Part shown: positions 34,635-43,704 of the stretch, piece after piece
Numbering within the stretch: position 1 is the first letter of the stretch
Layout: each line of letters opens with the position of its first letter
Assembly (NCBI GenBank): GCA_024404115.1
Contig: JAKSQM010000001.1
Span: 124,001-188,000, forward strand
Length of the DNA: 64,000 nt
From: Clostridia bacterium
GTDB lineage: Bacteria; Bacillota; Clostridia; Oscillospirales; Acutalibacteraceae
Direction: 5' to 3'
Position numbers and translations under genes: made by a program
The notes under the pieces: generated by a model
The model's input: only the letters and a program-made list of their open reading frames with translations
The model's database searches: none
Told to the model about the DNA's origin: nothing

Positions 34635-35557
34635 ACCCCGCATTGATAGCTGTTGCAATTATTGCTTTTATCGTTATCCTTATTATCATTTCCAACATCA
34701 AAATCGTTCCACAGTCAAAGGCTTATGTTATTGAGCGACTTGGCACCTACAGCACCACATGGGAAACTGGTCTTCATGTTAAAGTGCCGATTTTTGAAAG
34801 AGTTGCTAAAGTTGTTTCTCTTAAAGAGCAGGTTGTGGATTTCCCGCCCCAGCCCGTTATCACAAAAGATAATGTTACAATGCAGATAGACACCGTTGTT
34901 TTCTTCCAGATTACTGACCCCAAACTTTACACATACGGTGTTGAAAGACCAATCTCTGCTATTGAGAATCTGAGCGCAACAACACTTCGTAATATCATCG
35001 GTGAAATGGAGCTTGACCACACACTCACATCCCGTGATATTATCAACGCAAAAATCAGAGGAATCCTTGACGAAGCCACAGACCCGTGGGGAATTAAGGT
35101 AAACCGTGTTGAGCTTAAAAATATCCTTCCGCCTCGTGAAATTCAGGACGCTATGGAGAAGCAGATGAAAGCCGAGCGTGAACGCCGTGAATCTATCCTC
35201 CGTGCAGAGGGCGAAAAGGCAAGTCAGATTCTTGTTGCACAGGGTAAAAAAGAGTCTCAGATTCTTGAAGCCGAAGCAAACAAGCAGTCTGCAATTCTTC
35301 ACGCAGAGGCTGTTAAAGAGTCAAAGATGCGTGAGGCAGAGGGTGAAGCTGACGCTATCCGCACAGTTATGAAAGCTCGTGCAGAGGGTATTGCCTGCAT
35401 TAACGACTCTATGCCCAGCGATGCTTATATCAGACTCAAGAGCCTTGAAGCATTTGAAAGTGCCGCTAACGGTCAGGCAACAAAGATCATCATTCCCTCA
35501 GAGATACAGGGACTTGCTGGACTTGCACAGGGAGTAACAGAAGTAATTAAAGGCTAA
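34631..35557 (+). CDS. Paraslipin-type SPFH/Band 7 protein (QmcA-like)
   Basis: 308 residues. N-terminal membrane helix (LIAVAIIAFIVILIIIS), SPFH domain starting IVPQSKAYVIERLGTY with VVSLKEQVVDFPPQPVIT, ENILPPREIQDAMEKQMKAERERR-type junction (key part LPPREIQDAM) and a long Glu/Ala coiled coil (EGEKASQILVAQGKKESQ). Paraslipins form membrane cages together with NfeD proteins. The ATG overlaps the NfeD stop, so translation is coupled. It is distinct from the prohibitin-like SPFH at 2474. Confidence 0.93.
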   Translation: MNPALIAVAIIAFIVILIIISNIKIVPQSKAYVIERLGTYSTTWETGLHVKVPIFERVAKVVSLKEQVVDFPPQPVITKDNVTMQIDTVVFFQITDPKLYTYGVERPISAIENLSATTLRNIIGEMELDHTLTSRDIINAKIRGILDEATDPWGIKVNRVELKNILPPREIQDAMEKQMKAERERRESILRAEGEKASQILVAQGKKESQILEAEANKQSAILHAEAVKESKMREAEGEADAIRTVMKARAEGIACINDSMPSDAYIRLKSLEAFESAANGQATKIIIPSEIQGLAGLAQGVTEVIKG

Positions 35558-35569
35558 AATCAAAAATTT

Positions 35570-35604
35570 TGCGTGGAGCGAGAAATCACCCCACGCATTT
35601 TTTA
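35570..35604 (+). terminator. Terminator of the NfeD-SPFH operon
   Basis: TGCGTGG (35570-35576) pairs with CCACGCA (35591-35597), followed by TTTTTT. It overlaps the 3' end of the convergent gene. Confidence 0.8.
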
Positions 35605-35952
35605 TGCAAAAAAATCATATATAAACGGGAACTTATCATCTATAAGCGACTTTGCATTTTTGCATATAAGATAAATATTGCCCACTGGGGCAGGGGCGAG
35701 GCTGAGGATTTTTTCAACGGGCAGGTGCTTCAATTCATCTGCGGTGTAAACGGATTTATCAATTTTAACCGAAATTTCCTCGTCATCCCTCACGGCATAA
35801 ATCATGGCAGGCTGAATCCCTGCGTCAAGAGCGTCGGTGTTGTTCTTGGTGGCGAAAATGCCCATAACAATAAGTATAACGCACGAAATTATCACCGTTA
35901 CGCAGGCGAAGTTGTGCACAATTTTCTGATGTTCTTTTCTGTTGTCTTTCAT
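35602..35952 (-). CDS. Small single-pass membrane protein, unknown
   Basis: 116 residues from the ATG at 35952, after AAAAGGAGG; the longer frame to 36045 has no site. A basic N terminus (MKDNRKEHQK), one membrane helix (FACVTVIISCVILIVMGIFA, about 14-33) and an 80-residue extracytoplasmic part with a DEEISVKIDKSVY strand and PVEKILSLAPA. No family recognised. Lies between the convergent SPFH operon and divergent pckG. Confidence 0.65.
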   Translation of the reverse strand: MKDNRKEHQKIVHNFACVTVIISCVILIVMGIFATKNNTDALDAGIQPAMIYAVRDDEEISVKIDKSVYTADELKHLPVEKILSLAPAPVGNIYLICKNAKSLIDDKFPFIYDFFA

Positions 35953-36066
35953 AAAATAACCTCCTTTTAAAATATTCTTGACCTGTTTTGGAAATACTAT
36001 ACCTGCAATTTGTAACAAATGACAAATTATTAACAAAAATATCAACGATTATTTTTTATTTTTCCG

Positions 36067-36095
36067 TTGCAAAAGTAATGAAAAAAGTTTATAAT
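36067..36095 (+). promoter_or_regulatory. Promoter of pckG
   Basis: TTGCAA (36067-36072) and TATAAT (36090-36095), 17-base spacer, about 75 bases before the ATG. Confidence 0.65.
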
Positions 36096-36170
36096 GTATC
36101 CGTCAAAATTTGGGAAATGCTATTTAAAGTATTTTATTGGTATTTCAATAATTCTGAAAGGAGAATTATC

Positions 36171-37952
36171 ATGGCACTTACAAATAACAAATCAATCCTT
36201 GATTGGGTCAATGAAAAGATTGACCTTGTAAAGCCCGATGAGGTTATGTGGATAGACGGCTCTGAAGAGCAGCTTGACGCACTCCGCAAAGAGGCTTGCG
36301 AAACTGGCGAAATGACAAAGCTTAACGAGGAGCTTCTTCCCGGATGCTACCTCCACAGAACAAAACCCAACGATGTTGCCCGTGTTGAGGGCCGTACATT
36401 CATCTGCACCGAAACAAAGGAGCAGGCTGGCCCCACAAATAACTGGGAAGATCCTCAGGTTATGTATAAAAAGCTTTATGATATTGCAAGAGACAGCTAT
36501 AAGGGCAGAACAATGTATGTTATCCCTTATTCAATGGGTCCTGTTGGCTCAAAGTTCTCAAAGGTTGGTATCGAAATCACAGACTCAATCTATGTTGTTC
36601 TTAACATGTCAATTATGACAAGAGTTGGCAAAGCAGTTCTTGATTGCTTTGGCGATGAAAACAATGACTGGGTTCGTGGTCTTCACTGCAAATGTGATGT
36701 TGACGAGGAGCAGAGATATATCTGCCAGTTCCCTCAGGACAACACAATTATTTCAGTAAATTCAGCATACGGCGGAAACGTTCTTCTTGGTAAGAAGTGC
36801 TTCGCTCTTCGTATTGCTTCATATCAGGGCAAGAACGAGGGCTGGCAGGCAGAGCATATGCTCATCCTTGGCGTTGAGAATCCCAAGGGCGAAGTTAAAT
36901 ATATCTGCGCAGCATTCCCCTCAGCTTGCGGTAAAACAAACCTTGCTATGCTTGTTCCTCCCGAGGGATACAAGAAGAAAGGCTATAAGGTTTGGTGCGT
37001 AGGCGATGACATCGCATGGATCAGAAAAGGCGCAGACGGCAGACTTTACGCTATTAACCCCGAAAACGGTTTCTTCGGCGTTGCACCTGGCACAAACGAA
37101 AAATCTAACCCCAACGCACTTGCATCAACAAAGAGCGGCACAATCTTCACAAACGTTGCTCTTAACCTTGATAACAACACAGTTTGGTGGGAAGGTCTTG
37201 ACAAGAATCCACCCGAGAATGCTATCGAGTGGAAGGGTCAGCCTTGGAACGGCAAAGAGAGCACAGAGAAAGGCGCTCATCCCAACAGCCGTTTCACAGC
37301 TCCTGCAAAGAATTGCCCCTGCATCAGCAAAGAGTTTGAGAACCCCGACGGTGTTCCGATTTCAGCATTTGTATTCGGCGGCAGAAGAGCTGCTCTCACT
37401 CCTCTTGTATATCAGTCAAGAGATTGGAACCACGGTGTATTTGTTGGTTCAATCATGGCTTCTGAAACAACAGCAGCAGCAACAGGCGCAGTTGGCGTAG
37501 TTCGCCGTGATCCTATGGCAATGCTTCCTTTCTGCGGATATGACATGGGCGATTACTGGCAGCACTGGATTGACATCGGTGAAACACTTGATGCAGACAA
37601 GGCTCCCAAAATCTTCAATGTTAACTGGTTCCGTAAGGACGAAGACGGCAACTTCATGTGGCCTGGTTTCGGCGACAACCTCCGTGTTCTTGAATGGATA
37701 ATCAAACGCTGCGAGGGCGAGGTTGAGGCTGACGAAACAGCTATCGGCTATCTTCCCAAGGCAGAGGATATTAACCTTGAGGGTCTTGAGGGTGAAGTTA
37801 CACTTGATTCACTCAAGAGCATCCTTGATGTTGATAAAGAGCTTTGGAAGAAAGAAACAGCAGGCATCGAAGAGTTCTATGGCAAGTTTGGTAAGACACT
37901 TCCCGCAGAGCTCAAGAAAGAGCTTGACACACTTAAAGCTAACCTTGACTAA
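36171..37952 (+). CDS. pckG: Phosphoenolpyruvate carboxykinase (GTP)
   Basis: 593 residues from the ATG at 36171 (GAAAGGAG at eight bases); the frame upstream to 35988 has no site. GTP-type features: PYSMGPVGSKFSKVGIEITDS region (key SMGPVGS), the P-loop FPSACGKTNLAML with the reactive Cys, CVGDDIAWI metal site, and AFVFGGRRAALTPLVY. It interconverts oxaloacetate and phosphoenolpyruvate with GTP, in gluconeogenesis or in CO2-fixing fermentation of gut anaerobes. Codon choice and its own promoter suggest high expression. Confidence 0.97.
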   Translation: MALTNNKSILDWVNEKIDLVKPDEVMWIDGSEEQLDALRKEACETGEMTKLNEELLPGCYLHRTKPNDVARVEGRTFICTETKEQAGPTNNWEDPQVMYKKLYDIARDSYKGRTMYVIPYSMGPVGSKFSKVGIEITDSIYVVLNMSIMTRVGKAVLDCFGDENNDWVRGLHCKCDVDEEQRYICQFPQDNTIISVNSAYGGNVLLGKKCFALRIASYQGKNEGWQAEHMLILGVENPKGEVKYICAAFPSACGKTNLAMLVPPEGYKKKGYKVWCVGDDIAWIRKGADGRLYAINPENGFFGVAPGTNEKSNPNALASTKSGTIFTNVALNLDNNTVWWEGLDKNPPENAIEWKGQPWNGKESTEKGAHPNSRFTAPAKNCPCISKEFENPDGVPISAFVFGGRRAALTPLVYQSRDWNHGVFVGSIMASETTAAATGAVGVVRRDPMAMLPFCGYDMGDYWQHWIDIGETLDADKAPKIFNVNWFRKDEDGNFMWPGFGDNLRVLEWIIKRCEGEVEADETAIGYLPKAEDINLEGLEGEVTLDSLKSILDVDKELWKKETAGIEEFYGKFGKTLPAELKKELDTLKANLD

Positions 37953-37968
37953 TTAAATATTAAATAAA

Positions 37969-38002
37969 AAATCGGGACTGTTTTGTGCAGTTCCGATTTT
38001 TT
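37969..38002 (+). terminator. Terminator of pckG
   Basis: AAATCGGGACTG (37969-37980) pairs with CAGTTCCGATTT (37988-37999) with one wobble, then TTT. Confidence 0.85.
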
Positions 38003-38003
38003 G

Positions 38004-38032
38004 TTGACTTTGTGCCCTTTAAATGATAAAAT
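38004..38032 (+). promoter_or_regulatory. Promoter of the HprK-like/PqqD/S26/ABC-F operon
   Basis: TTGACT (38004-38009) and TAAAAT (38027-38032), 17-base spacer, 27 bases before the first ATG and directly after the pckG terminator. Confidence 0.65.
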
Positions 38033-38059
38033 TATATTGGACTTTTATGGAGGTGAATT

Positions 38060-38782
38060 ATGCCTGTTTATGTTATAGCGGGGCTTCCCGTTGAGTATGA
38101 TTGCAAATATCCTCTTTTAAAAAACAGAAGTAAAAAATATCTTGCACCAGATGATGTAAAACCGCTTTTTAAAATCCACCTTGACGAAAATTTCTATGCT
38201 GAAAAAAGAAAAATTTCCCCCACAATCAGTGATGAAATTCAGGAATATATGAATACGGGTGCAATATTTTATAAAGAGTTGCTCTCTTATGGCGGTGTAA
38301 TGCTTCACGCTTCAGCTGTTGCAGTTGACGGATACGCTTATCTTTTCTCTGCTCCGTGCGGAACAGGCAAATCCACACATACAAAAATGTGGCAGAAGCT
38401 TTTTGGAAAAGACAGGGCGGTTATCATAAATGACGATAAGCCTGCCATAAGAAAAGTTGACGGAGTTTATTATGCTTTCGGTACGCCTTTCAGCGGTAAG
38501 CACGATATAAGTGAAAATGCGGGCTATATCATAAAAGGCATTGGCTTTCTTCGAAGAAGCAGCGAAAACAGTATCCATAAGCTTTCACCAGATGTTGCAA
38601 TGGTTCCGTTTTTTAACCAGACCATAAGACCTAAGGAAGAAGAAAAAATGGATTTACTTTGCAAAAATGCAGATGATATTTTAAAAAGCATCAGCTTTTA
38701 TGCCCTTGATTGCAGGGCAGATACAGATGCCGCACAGACGGCTTATAATATGATGAAAGGCGGCGAAAATGATGAAAATTAA
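38060..38782 (+). CDS. HPr kinase-like (HprK-related) protein
   Basis: 240 residues, start after ATGGAGG. The P-loop YLFSAPCGTGKSTHTKMW is at about residues 92-109, and VIINDDKPAIRK (about 121-132) is the Walker B-like segment with two Asp; the fold matches the C-terminal half of HPr kinase without its N-terminal domain. HprK-related kinases of this kind occur beside PqqD-like chaperones in peptide-modification clusters, and some phosphorylate lasso peptides. The next gene is PqqD-like and overlaps by 14 bases. Substrate unknown. Confidence 0.8.
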   Translation: MPVYVIAGLPVEYDCKYPLLKNRSKKYLAPDDVKPLFKIHLDENFYAEKRKISPTISDEIQEYMNTGAIFYKELLSYGGVMLHASAVAVDGYAYLFSAPCGTGKSTHTKMWQKLFGKDRAVIINDDKPAIRKVDGVYYAFGTPFSGKHDISENAGYIIKGIGFLRRSSENSIHKLSPDVAMVPFFNQTIRPKEEEKMDLLCKNADDILKSISFYALDCRADTDAAQTAYNMMKGGENDEN

Positions 38783-39029
38783 AAAAGAGTTTAAATTAAG
38801 AACAGTTGGCGGAATGAACATTGTTGTTTCAACCGCAGGGATGAATTTTCAGGGGATTATAACCGTAAACAACACTGGCGAATTTATCTGGAAAATGCTG
38901 GAGCAGGGCGCAGAAGAAAGTGAAATTATCACCGCCCTTGCAAAGGAATGTAATGTTTCAGAGGAAGATATTTCACAGGATGTTAAGGAGTTTATCTCAT
39001 CTCTTGAGGGAGCGGGTATCCTTGAATAA
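38769..39029 (+). CDS. PqqD-like peptide chaperone (RRE)
   Basis: 86 residues; AAAGG lies eight bases before the first of two adjacent ATGs and within the previous gene, so translation is coupled. Size and pattern (IVVSTAGMNFQGIITVNNTGEFIW, of which NNTGEFIWKML is the hallmark; then VSEEDISQDVKEFISSLEGAGIL) are those of PqqD family proteins: a beta wing and three helices that bind leader peptides of ribosomally made modified peptides. It sits between an HprK-like kinase and an S26-like peptidase. No radical-SAM enzyme or precursor is beside it. Confidence 0.85.
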   Translation: MMKIKKEFKLRTVGGMNIVVSTAGMNFQGIITVNNTGEFIWKMLEQGAEESEIITALAKECNVSEEDISQDVKEFISSLEGAGILE

Positions 39030-39477
39030 AGAAATTAACCTTTCTCAATTGGAAGACGTTATTGTTGAGGTGCTGGAGCACGATTCACAGGTTACATTGA
39101 CCGCTTCGGGGAATAGTATGGAACCGTTTATTTCTGACGGCAAAGATAGTGTTGTTTTAAAAAGACCCGATAAGGAGCCGAAAAAAGGCGACATTATTTT
39201 TTATAAAAGAAGTAACGGCAAGCTGGTACTTCACAGGGTAGTCGGTGAGGATGAAAACGGCTATATCCTTTGCGGAGATAACCAGTGGATTAAGGAACAC
39301 GGCATCAAAAAAAGTCAGATTATAGCAGTGCTGGATTCCATAGAGAAAAACGGCAGAGTGATAAAATCTGACGGATTATATTTTAAACTATTTAAAGTAT
39401 TTCTGCCACTTATAAAATGGGTGCGCAGAATTAAAAATTCTATCAGTATAAGATTAAAGGGAGAACACAAAAAATGA
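39022..39477 (+). CDS. S24/S26 (signal peptidase-like) protease
   Basis: 151 residues from a TTG at 39022 that overlaps the PqqD stop, with GGGAG nine bases upstream. The catalytic Ser is in TASGNSMEPFISDG (about residues 25-38) and the general-base region is GDIIFYKRSNGKLVLHRVVG, where Lys or the KGD segment is expected; YILCGDNQW completes the S26 pattern. A hydrophobic/basic C terminus (VFLPLIKWVRR) may attach to the membrane. In the context of HprK-like and PqqD genes it may remove a leader peptide. Overlaps the ABC-F gene by four bases. Confidence 0.78.
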   Translation: MNKEINLSQLEDVIVEVLEHDSQVTLTASGNSMEPFISDGKDSVVLKRPDKEPKKGDIIFYKRSNGKLVLHRVVGEDENGYILCGDNQWIKEHGIKKSQIIAVLDSIEKNGRVIKSDGLYFKLFKVFLPLIKWVRRIKNSISIRLKGEHKK

Positions 39478-41084
39478 TAAGCACAGTTAATGTAGGTCTG
39501 CAGTATGGCGGAAGAGAGCTTTTTAAAAATGTTGATATGACCTTTTCAAAGGGCAATTGCTACGGACTTATTGGCGCAAACGGCGCAGGCAAATCAACAT
39601 TTCTTAAAATTCTTTCAGGCGAAATTGAGCCCAATAAGGGCGAGGTAATCTATACCCCTGGTGAAAGAATTTCTGTTTTGAAGCAGAACCACTTTGAATT
39701 TAACGAATATTCAGTTATCCGCACCGTTCTTATGGGCAACCCCGACCTTTGCAAAATTATGGACGAGCGTGATGATTTATACTCAAAAATGGAGCTTACA
39801 GAAGAAGAGGGCATCCGTGTTTGCGAAATTGAGGATGAATTTGCAGAAATGGGTGGCTACAGCGCAGAGAGCGACGCTGAAATCCTCCTTAACGGACTTG
39901 GCGTAACAAACGAATTCCACTATCTTCTTATGAGCGAGCTTACAGACGCAATGAAGGTTAAGGTGCTTCTTGCACAGGCACTTTTCGGCAATCCTCAGAT
40001 TCTTCTGATGGACGAGCCTACCAACCATCTTGATGTTGACGCTATTGACTGGCTTGAGGAGTTCCTTATTGAGCTTGACTCAACTGTTATCGTTGTATCT
40101 CATGACAGACATTTCTTAAACAAAGTCTGCACACATATTGTTGATATCGACTTCGGCAAAATTGCAATGTATGTTGGTAACTATGACTTCTGGTATGAAT
40201 ACACACAGATGGCACAGCGTCAGCTTCGTGAGCAGAATAAAAAGGCAGAGGCAAAGAAGAAAGAATTGCAGGAATTTATTGCACGATTCAGCGCAAACGC
40301 TTCAAAATCAAAGCAGGCAACCAGCCGTAAAAAGCTCCTTGACAGCCTTGTTATTGAGGATATGCCTGTTTCTTCAAGAAGATTCCCGTTTGTTGATTTC
40401 AAGCCCGACAGAGAGGTTGGCAATGACTTGCTCACTGTCAGCGGAATTTCAAAAACAATCGGTGAAAGAAAAGTTCTTGACAATGTTTCTTTCACAATTA
40501 AACCAAGAGAAAAGGTTGCATTTGTTGGCACAGACAGCCTTGCAAAAACAACTCTTTTCAAAATAATCACAGGCGAAATCGAGCCTGACGAGGGCGAGTT
40601 CAAATGGGGCGTTACAACCTCACAGTCATATTTCCCCAGCGATAATTCAGAATTTTTTGACGGCTGCGAGGATTCACTTATTGACTGGGTAAGAAGATAT
40701 TCAAACCTTGTTTTTGAGTCTGATGTTCGTGGCTGGCTTGGCAGAATGATGTTCTCTGGCGAAGAGGCAACCAAAAAAGCAAAGGTGCTTTCTGGTGGTG
40801 AAAAGGTTCGTTGTATGCTTTGCAAAATGATGCTTTCAGGTGCAAACGTTCTTATTTTTGATGAGCCTACCAACCATCTTGACCTTGAGTCTATCGCTTC
40901 ACTTAATAACGGAATTATTAAATTCCCCGAAACAGTTCTCTTTACTTCACATGACCACCAGTTTGTTCAGACAATTGCAAACAGAATAATTGATGTAACA
41001 ACAGGCAGTTTTTATGATAAAGAGATAACATATGACGAATATCTTGAAGAAATGAAAGAAAAGCAGGCTAATGGAGGTTATTGA
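39474..41084 (+). CDS. ABC-F family ATPase (YkpA/YbiT type)
   Basis: 536 residues, no membrane segments, two ABC cassettes joined by the long helical linker of ABC-F proteins (RQLREQNKKAEAKKKELQ, about 243-260). The first has Walker A GANGAGKST and LMDEPTNHLD but a changed signature (SELTDAMKV). The second has GTDSLAKTT in place of a canonical P-loop but an intact LSGGEKVR and IFDEPTNHLD. ABC-F proteins act on the ribosome; some give antibiotic resistance. This one resembles the housekeeping YkpA/YbiT group. The ATGA overlap ties it to the peptidase upstream. Confidence 0.88.
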   Translation: MISTVNVGLQYGGRELFKNVDMTFSKGNCYGLIGANGAGKSTFLKILSGEIEPNKGEVIYTPGERISVLKQNHFEFNEYSVIRTVLMGNPDLCKIMDERDDLYSKMELTEEEGIRVCEIEDEFAEMGGYSAESDAEILLNGLGVTNEFHYLLMSELTDAMKVKVLLAQALFGNPQILLMDEPTNHLDVDAIDWLEEFLIELDSTVIVVSHDRHFLNKVCTHIVDIDFGKIAMYVGNYDFWYEYTQMAQRQLREQNKKAEAKKKELQEFIARFSANASKSKQATSRKKLLDSLVIEDMPVSSRRFPFVDFKPDREVGNDLLTVSGISKTIGERKVLDNVSFTIKPREKVAFVGTDSLAKTTLFKIITGEIEPDEGEFKWGVTTSQSYFPSDNSEFFDGCEDSLIDWVRRYSNLVFESDVRGWLGRMMFSGEEATKKAKVLSGGEKVRCMLCKMMLSGANVLIFDEPTNHLDLESIASLNNGIIKFPETVLFTSHDHQFVQTIANRIIDVTTGSFYDKEITYDEYLEEMKEKQANGGY

Positions 41085-41085
41085 T

Positions 41086-43164
41086 ATGCTTAAAGGTATC
41101 CTTGCTTTTGCTCAGGCATTTTTGTTTTTAGTATCATCATTTTCAGTTCTTGATTCAAGCTTTAAATATAAGGTAGATATGAAAGCTGCTGATTTAACAT
41201 CAGAAACAGATATTACTTTTGACAGCATTTCGGCAGATGATGTTGAAGTTTCAGAGGAAGAAAAACAGCTTTGCCGTCAGTGGTATGAAGAGAATGTTCT
41301 CACTACAAGCGGTGTGCCTGCATATGATTTCACTGTTGGCGGCAAAAAGCTTTCCAAAAATCTCTCTGATTGGGAGATTACCCTTGGGGAAGAGAGCGAA
41401 GTCGGCGCAGTTTATAAGGGCGGCAAAACAACAATTGTTAATTTAAAGCATAAAAAGAGCGGCATCACCGCCACTGTAGAAGCTACAATTTATGAAGATT
41501 TCGCCACTTGCGAATGGACGGTTTTCATAAAGAATGAGGACAGCAAAAAATCCCCCGTTATCAAGAATTTTAATGGCGGAGATTTCACCCTTAAAACTGG
41601 TAAAACAGACCTTTATTTCAGCAGAGGTTCAAGACCTGCCAACAACGATTTTGAGCTTCTTAAAACAGATGTAAACGCTATCCCTATGCGCTTCAATGCC
41701 AACGGAGGAAGATCAGGCTCTTTCCTGCCATTCTTTAACCTTGACGGTGATGACTTCGGCACAATTCTCAGCGTAGGCTGGACAGGTCAGTGGCTGACCA
41801 CCCTCAAGCAGACTAAAAACGGCGTTAAAATAAACGCAAAGCAAGAGAATTTTAAGGCATACCTTGACCCAAACGAAGAGGTGCGCTCACCTTTGGTTTG
41901 CCTTACATTCTATAAGGGCGGCAACCCACTTAAAGGTTTCAACACTTTAAGAAAATGGGAAACTGACTGCGTAACAACAGAAAGTGCAGATGCACTTAAC
42001 GGCTATGTTATTGCCAACGAATTTTCAACCCTCAACACCGAACAGCTTATTGCAGAGATTGAAAAAATCAACCCGAAAGTTCTTGAAGATGTGGACTATT
42101 TCTGGATGGATGCAGGCTGGTATAAGTATGACGAAAGCTGGGCAGACGGAGTTGGAAACTGGATTCCCGACGCAAACAGATTCCCCAACGGACTTAAACC
42201 TGTTGGCGATAAAATAAACTCAATTGGCAAACGCTTCCTTTTGTGGTATGAACCCGAAAGAGTTCGTGAAGACACATTCCTTTATAACGAAGCAATGAAG
42301 CACGACACCTGGATTGTTAAGGATGGCGGCAATCTGCTTTGGAATTTAGGCGATGATGATGCCTGCGAATATCTGAGCAAATACATAAGCAAATCCCTTG
42401 TTGATAACGGTGTTACAATTTACCGTCAGGATTTCAACTTCACACCCTCAACCTATTGGGAAAAAGCAGATAAAAATTTCTATAACAAACGAAAAGGCAT
42501 CTGTGAAAACCACTATGTAACAAACCTTTATAAATATCTTGATTGCCTTATTGATTCTGTTGACGGTCTGATGATAGATAACTGCGCTTCTGGCGGCAAA
42601 AGAATAGATATTGAAATGACAAGACGCAGTGTTCCACTGTGGCGAAGCGACTATAACTGCGGCAATGCAGACGGCAGTGTTAAGCCAGATGTACTTGAAG
42701 CAACACAGGCAATGACAAGCGGACTTTCCTGCTGGATTCCCTACAGCGGCACAAACAGATATTTCCATTCAGAATATGCTGCACGCTCTGCAATTCTTAC
42801 CAATCAGTCGGTTTATGAGCCGTCTGTTGAGGAGTTTGCAAAGTATGATGATGTGAGCCGTTATATGACAGATAAGTACTATCCTCTTGCCCTTGGCGGA
42901 ATGGATATGTCAAAATTTGTTGCAATGCAGTTTGGCTCAGGCGATGAGGGTGCGGCTGTGATTTATAAAAGAGAGAATGTTGAGAGCAATACATTCACCA
43001 TAAAGCTTAACGGACTTTATGAAGACAAAACTTATGAAGTTTATGACATTGATGCTCCCGAAAAGATTTATACTCTCACAGGTGCAGAGCTTATGAGCGA
43101 TGGCATTGCCCTTTCAATCACAGAAACACCAAAAGCAGTTGTTGCAAAATATAAGGTGAAATAA
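41086..43164 (+). CDS. Glycoside hydrolase family 36 alpha-galactosidase-like, with N-terminal signal
   Basis: 692 residues from the ATG at 41086 (GGAGG at eight bases). N-terminal hydrophobic segment (ILAFAQAFLFLVSSFSVL) suggests export or a membrane anchor, without a lipobox. A beta-sandwich N domain is followed by the barrel: DYFWMDAGWYK, GKRFLLWYEPERV, nucleophile YRQDFNF (about 447) and acid/base DNCASGGKRIDIE (about 500-512), then WRSDYNCGN. GH36 enzymes remove alpha-galactose from raffinose-type sugars and galactomannan. It begins two bases after the ABC-F stop. Confidence 0.9.
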   Translation: MLKGILAFAQAFLFLVSSFSVLDSSFKYKVDMKAADLTSETDITFDSISADDVEVSEEEKQLCRQWYEENVLTTSGVPAYDFTVGGKKLSKNLSDWEITLGEESEVGAVYKGGKTTIVNLKHKKSGITATVEATIYEDFATCEWTVFIKNEDSKKSPVIKNFNGGDFTLKTGKTDLYFSRGSRPANNDFELLKTDVNAIPMRFNANGGRSGSFLPFFNLDGDDFGTILSVGWTGQWLTTLKQTKNGVKINAKQENFKAYLDPNEEVRSPLVCLTFYKGGNPLKGFNTLRKWETDCVTTESADALNGYVIANEFSTLNTEQLIAEIEKINPKVLEDVDYFWMDAGWYKYDESWADGVGNWIPDANRFPNGLKPVGDKINSIGKRFLLWYEPERVREDTFLYNEAMKHDTWIVKDGGNLLWNLGDDDACEYLSKYISKSLVDNGVTIYRQDFNFTPSTYWEKADKNFYNKRKGICENHYVTNLYKYLDCLIDSVDGLMIDNCASGGKRIDIEMTRRSVPLWRSDYNCGNADGSVKPDVLEATQAMTSGLSCWIPYSGTNRYFHSEYAARSAILTNQSVYEPSVEEFAKYDDVSRYMTDKYYPLALGGMDMSKFVAMQFGSGDEGAAVIYKRENVESNTFTIKLNGLYEDKTYEVYDIDAPEKIYTLTGAELMSDGIALSITETPKAVVAKYKVK

Positions 43165-43701
43165 ATGAAAAGTTATGTTGCCTTTTTAAGAGGCATAAAC
43201 ATCAGCGGCAAAAATAAAGTTCCTATGGCGGAGCTGAAAACCTGCTTTGAAAAACTGGGATTTTCAAGTGTTTCAACTTACCTTAACAGTGGCAATGTTT
43301 CGTTTGATTCAGATGTTGACGATGTTAAAAAAATCAGAGCCAATATTGAGAAAATTATTTCTGATTCTTTCGGCTTCACTGTGCCAGTTTTTGTGGCAGA
43401 AAAAGAAAGTGTTGCAGAGCTTTTATGTAACGCTCCCGCTTGGTGGGGCAGTGGAGATAAATCGCTTTATGATAATCTTATTTTTATTCTGACAGATGAA
43501 ACTCCAAAAGAAATATGCGATTCAATCGGTCCCACATCCGCCGACCTTGAAAAAACAGAGATTGTCGGCAACGCAATATTCTGGACTTTTGATAGGGCAG
43601 CGTATCAGAAATGTGCATGGTGGAAGCGGACAGCACAGGCAGGCATTGCAGAAAAGCTGACCATAAGAACGGCAAATACAATTAAAAAAATCTGCAAATA
43701 A
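43165..43701 (+). CDS. DUF1697 family protein
   Basis: 178 residues, starting on the base after the GH36 stop. The N terminus YVAFLRGINISGKNKVPMAEL (key part FLRGIN) and STYLNSGNVSFDS are the conserved DUF1697 signature; APAWWGSGDK and AWWKRTAQ follow. A small alpha/beta protein of unknown function, common as a single gene in many bacteria. It ends the operon, and its TAA is three bases before repeat copy C. Confidence 0.85.
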   Translation: MKSYVAFLRGINISGKNKVPMAELKTCFEKLGFSSVSTYLNSGNVSFDSDVDDVKKIRANIEKIISDSFGFTVPVFVAEKESVAELLCNAPAWWGSGDKSLYDNLIFILTDETPKEICDSIGPTSADLEKTEIVGNAIFWTFDRAAYQKCAWWKRTAQAGIAEKLTIRTANTIKKICK

Positions 43702-43704
43702 AAA

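Noticed and set aside
35988-36170. N-terminal extension of pckG in the same frame
   Set aside because: No ribosome site, crosses the promoter at 36067-36095; family length fits the start at 36171.
37006-37500. 164-codon open frame inside pckG
   Set aside because: Out-of-frame shadow of a highly conserved gene; low-complexity translation and no ribosome site.
38060-38782. True HPr kinase/phosphorylase (hprK)
   Set aside because: The N-terminal domain of HprK is absent and the context is a PqqD-like gene rather than PTS genes.
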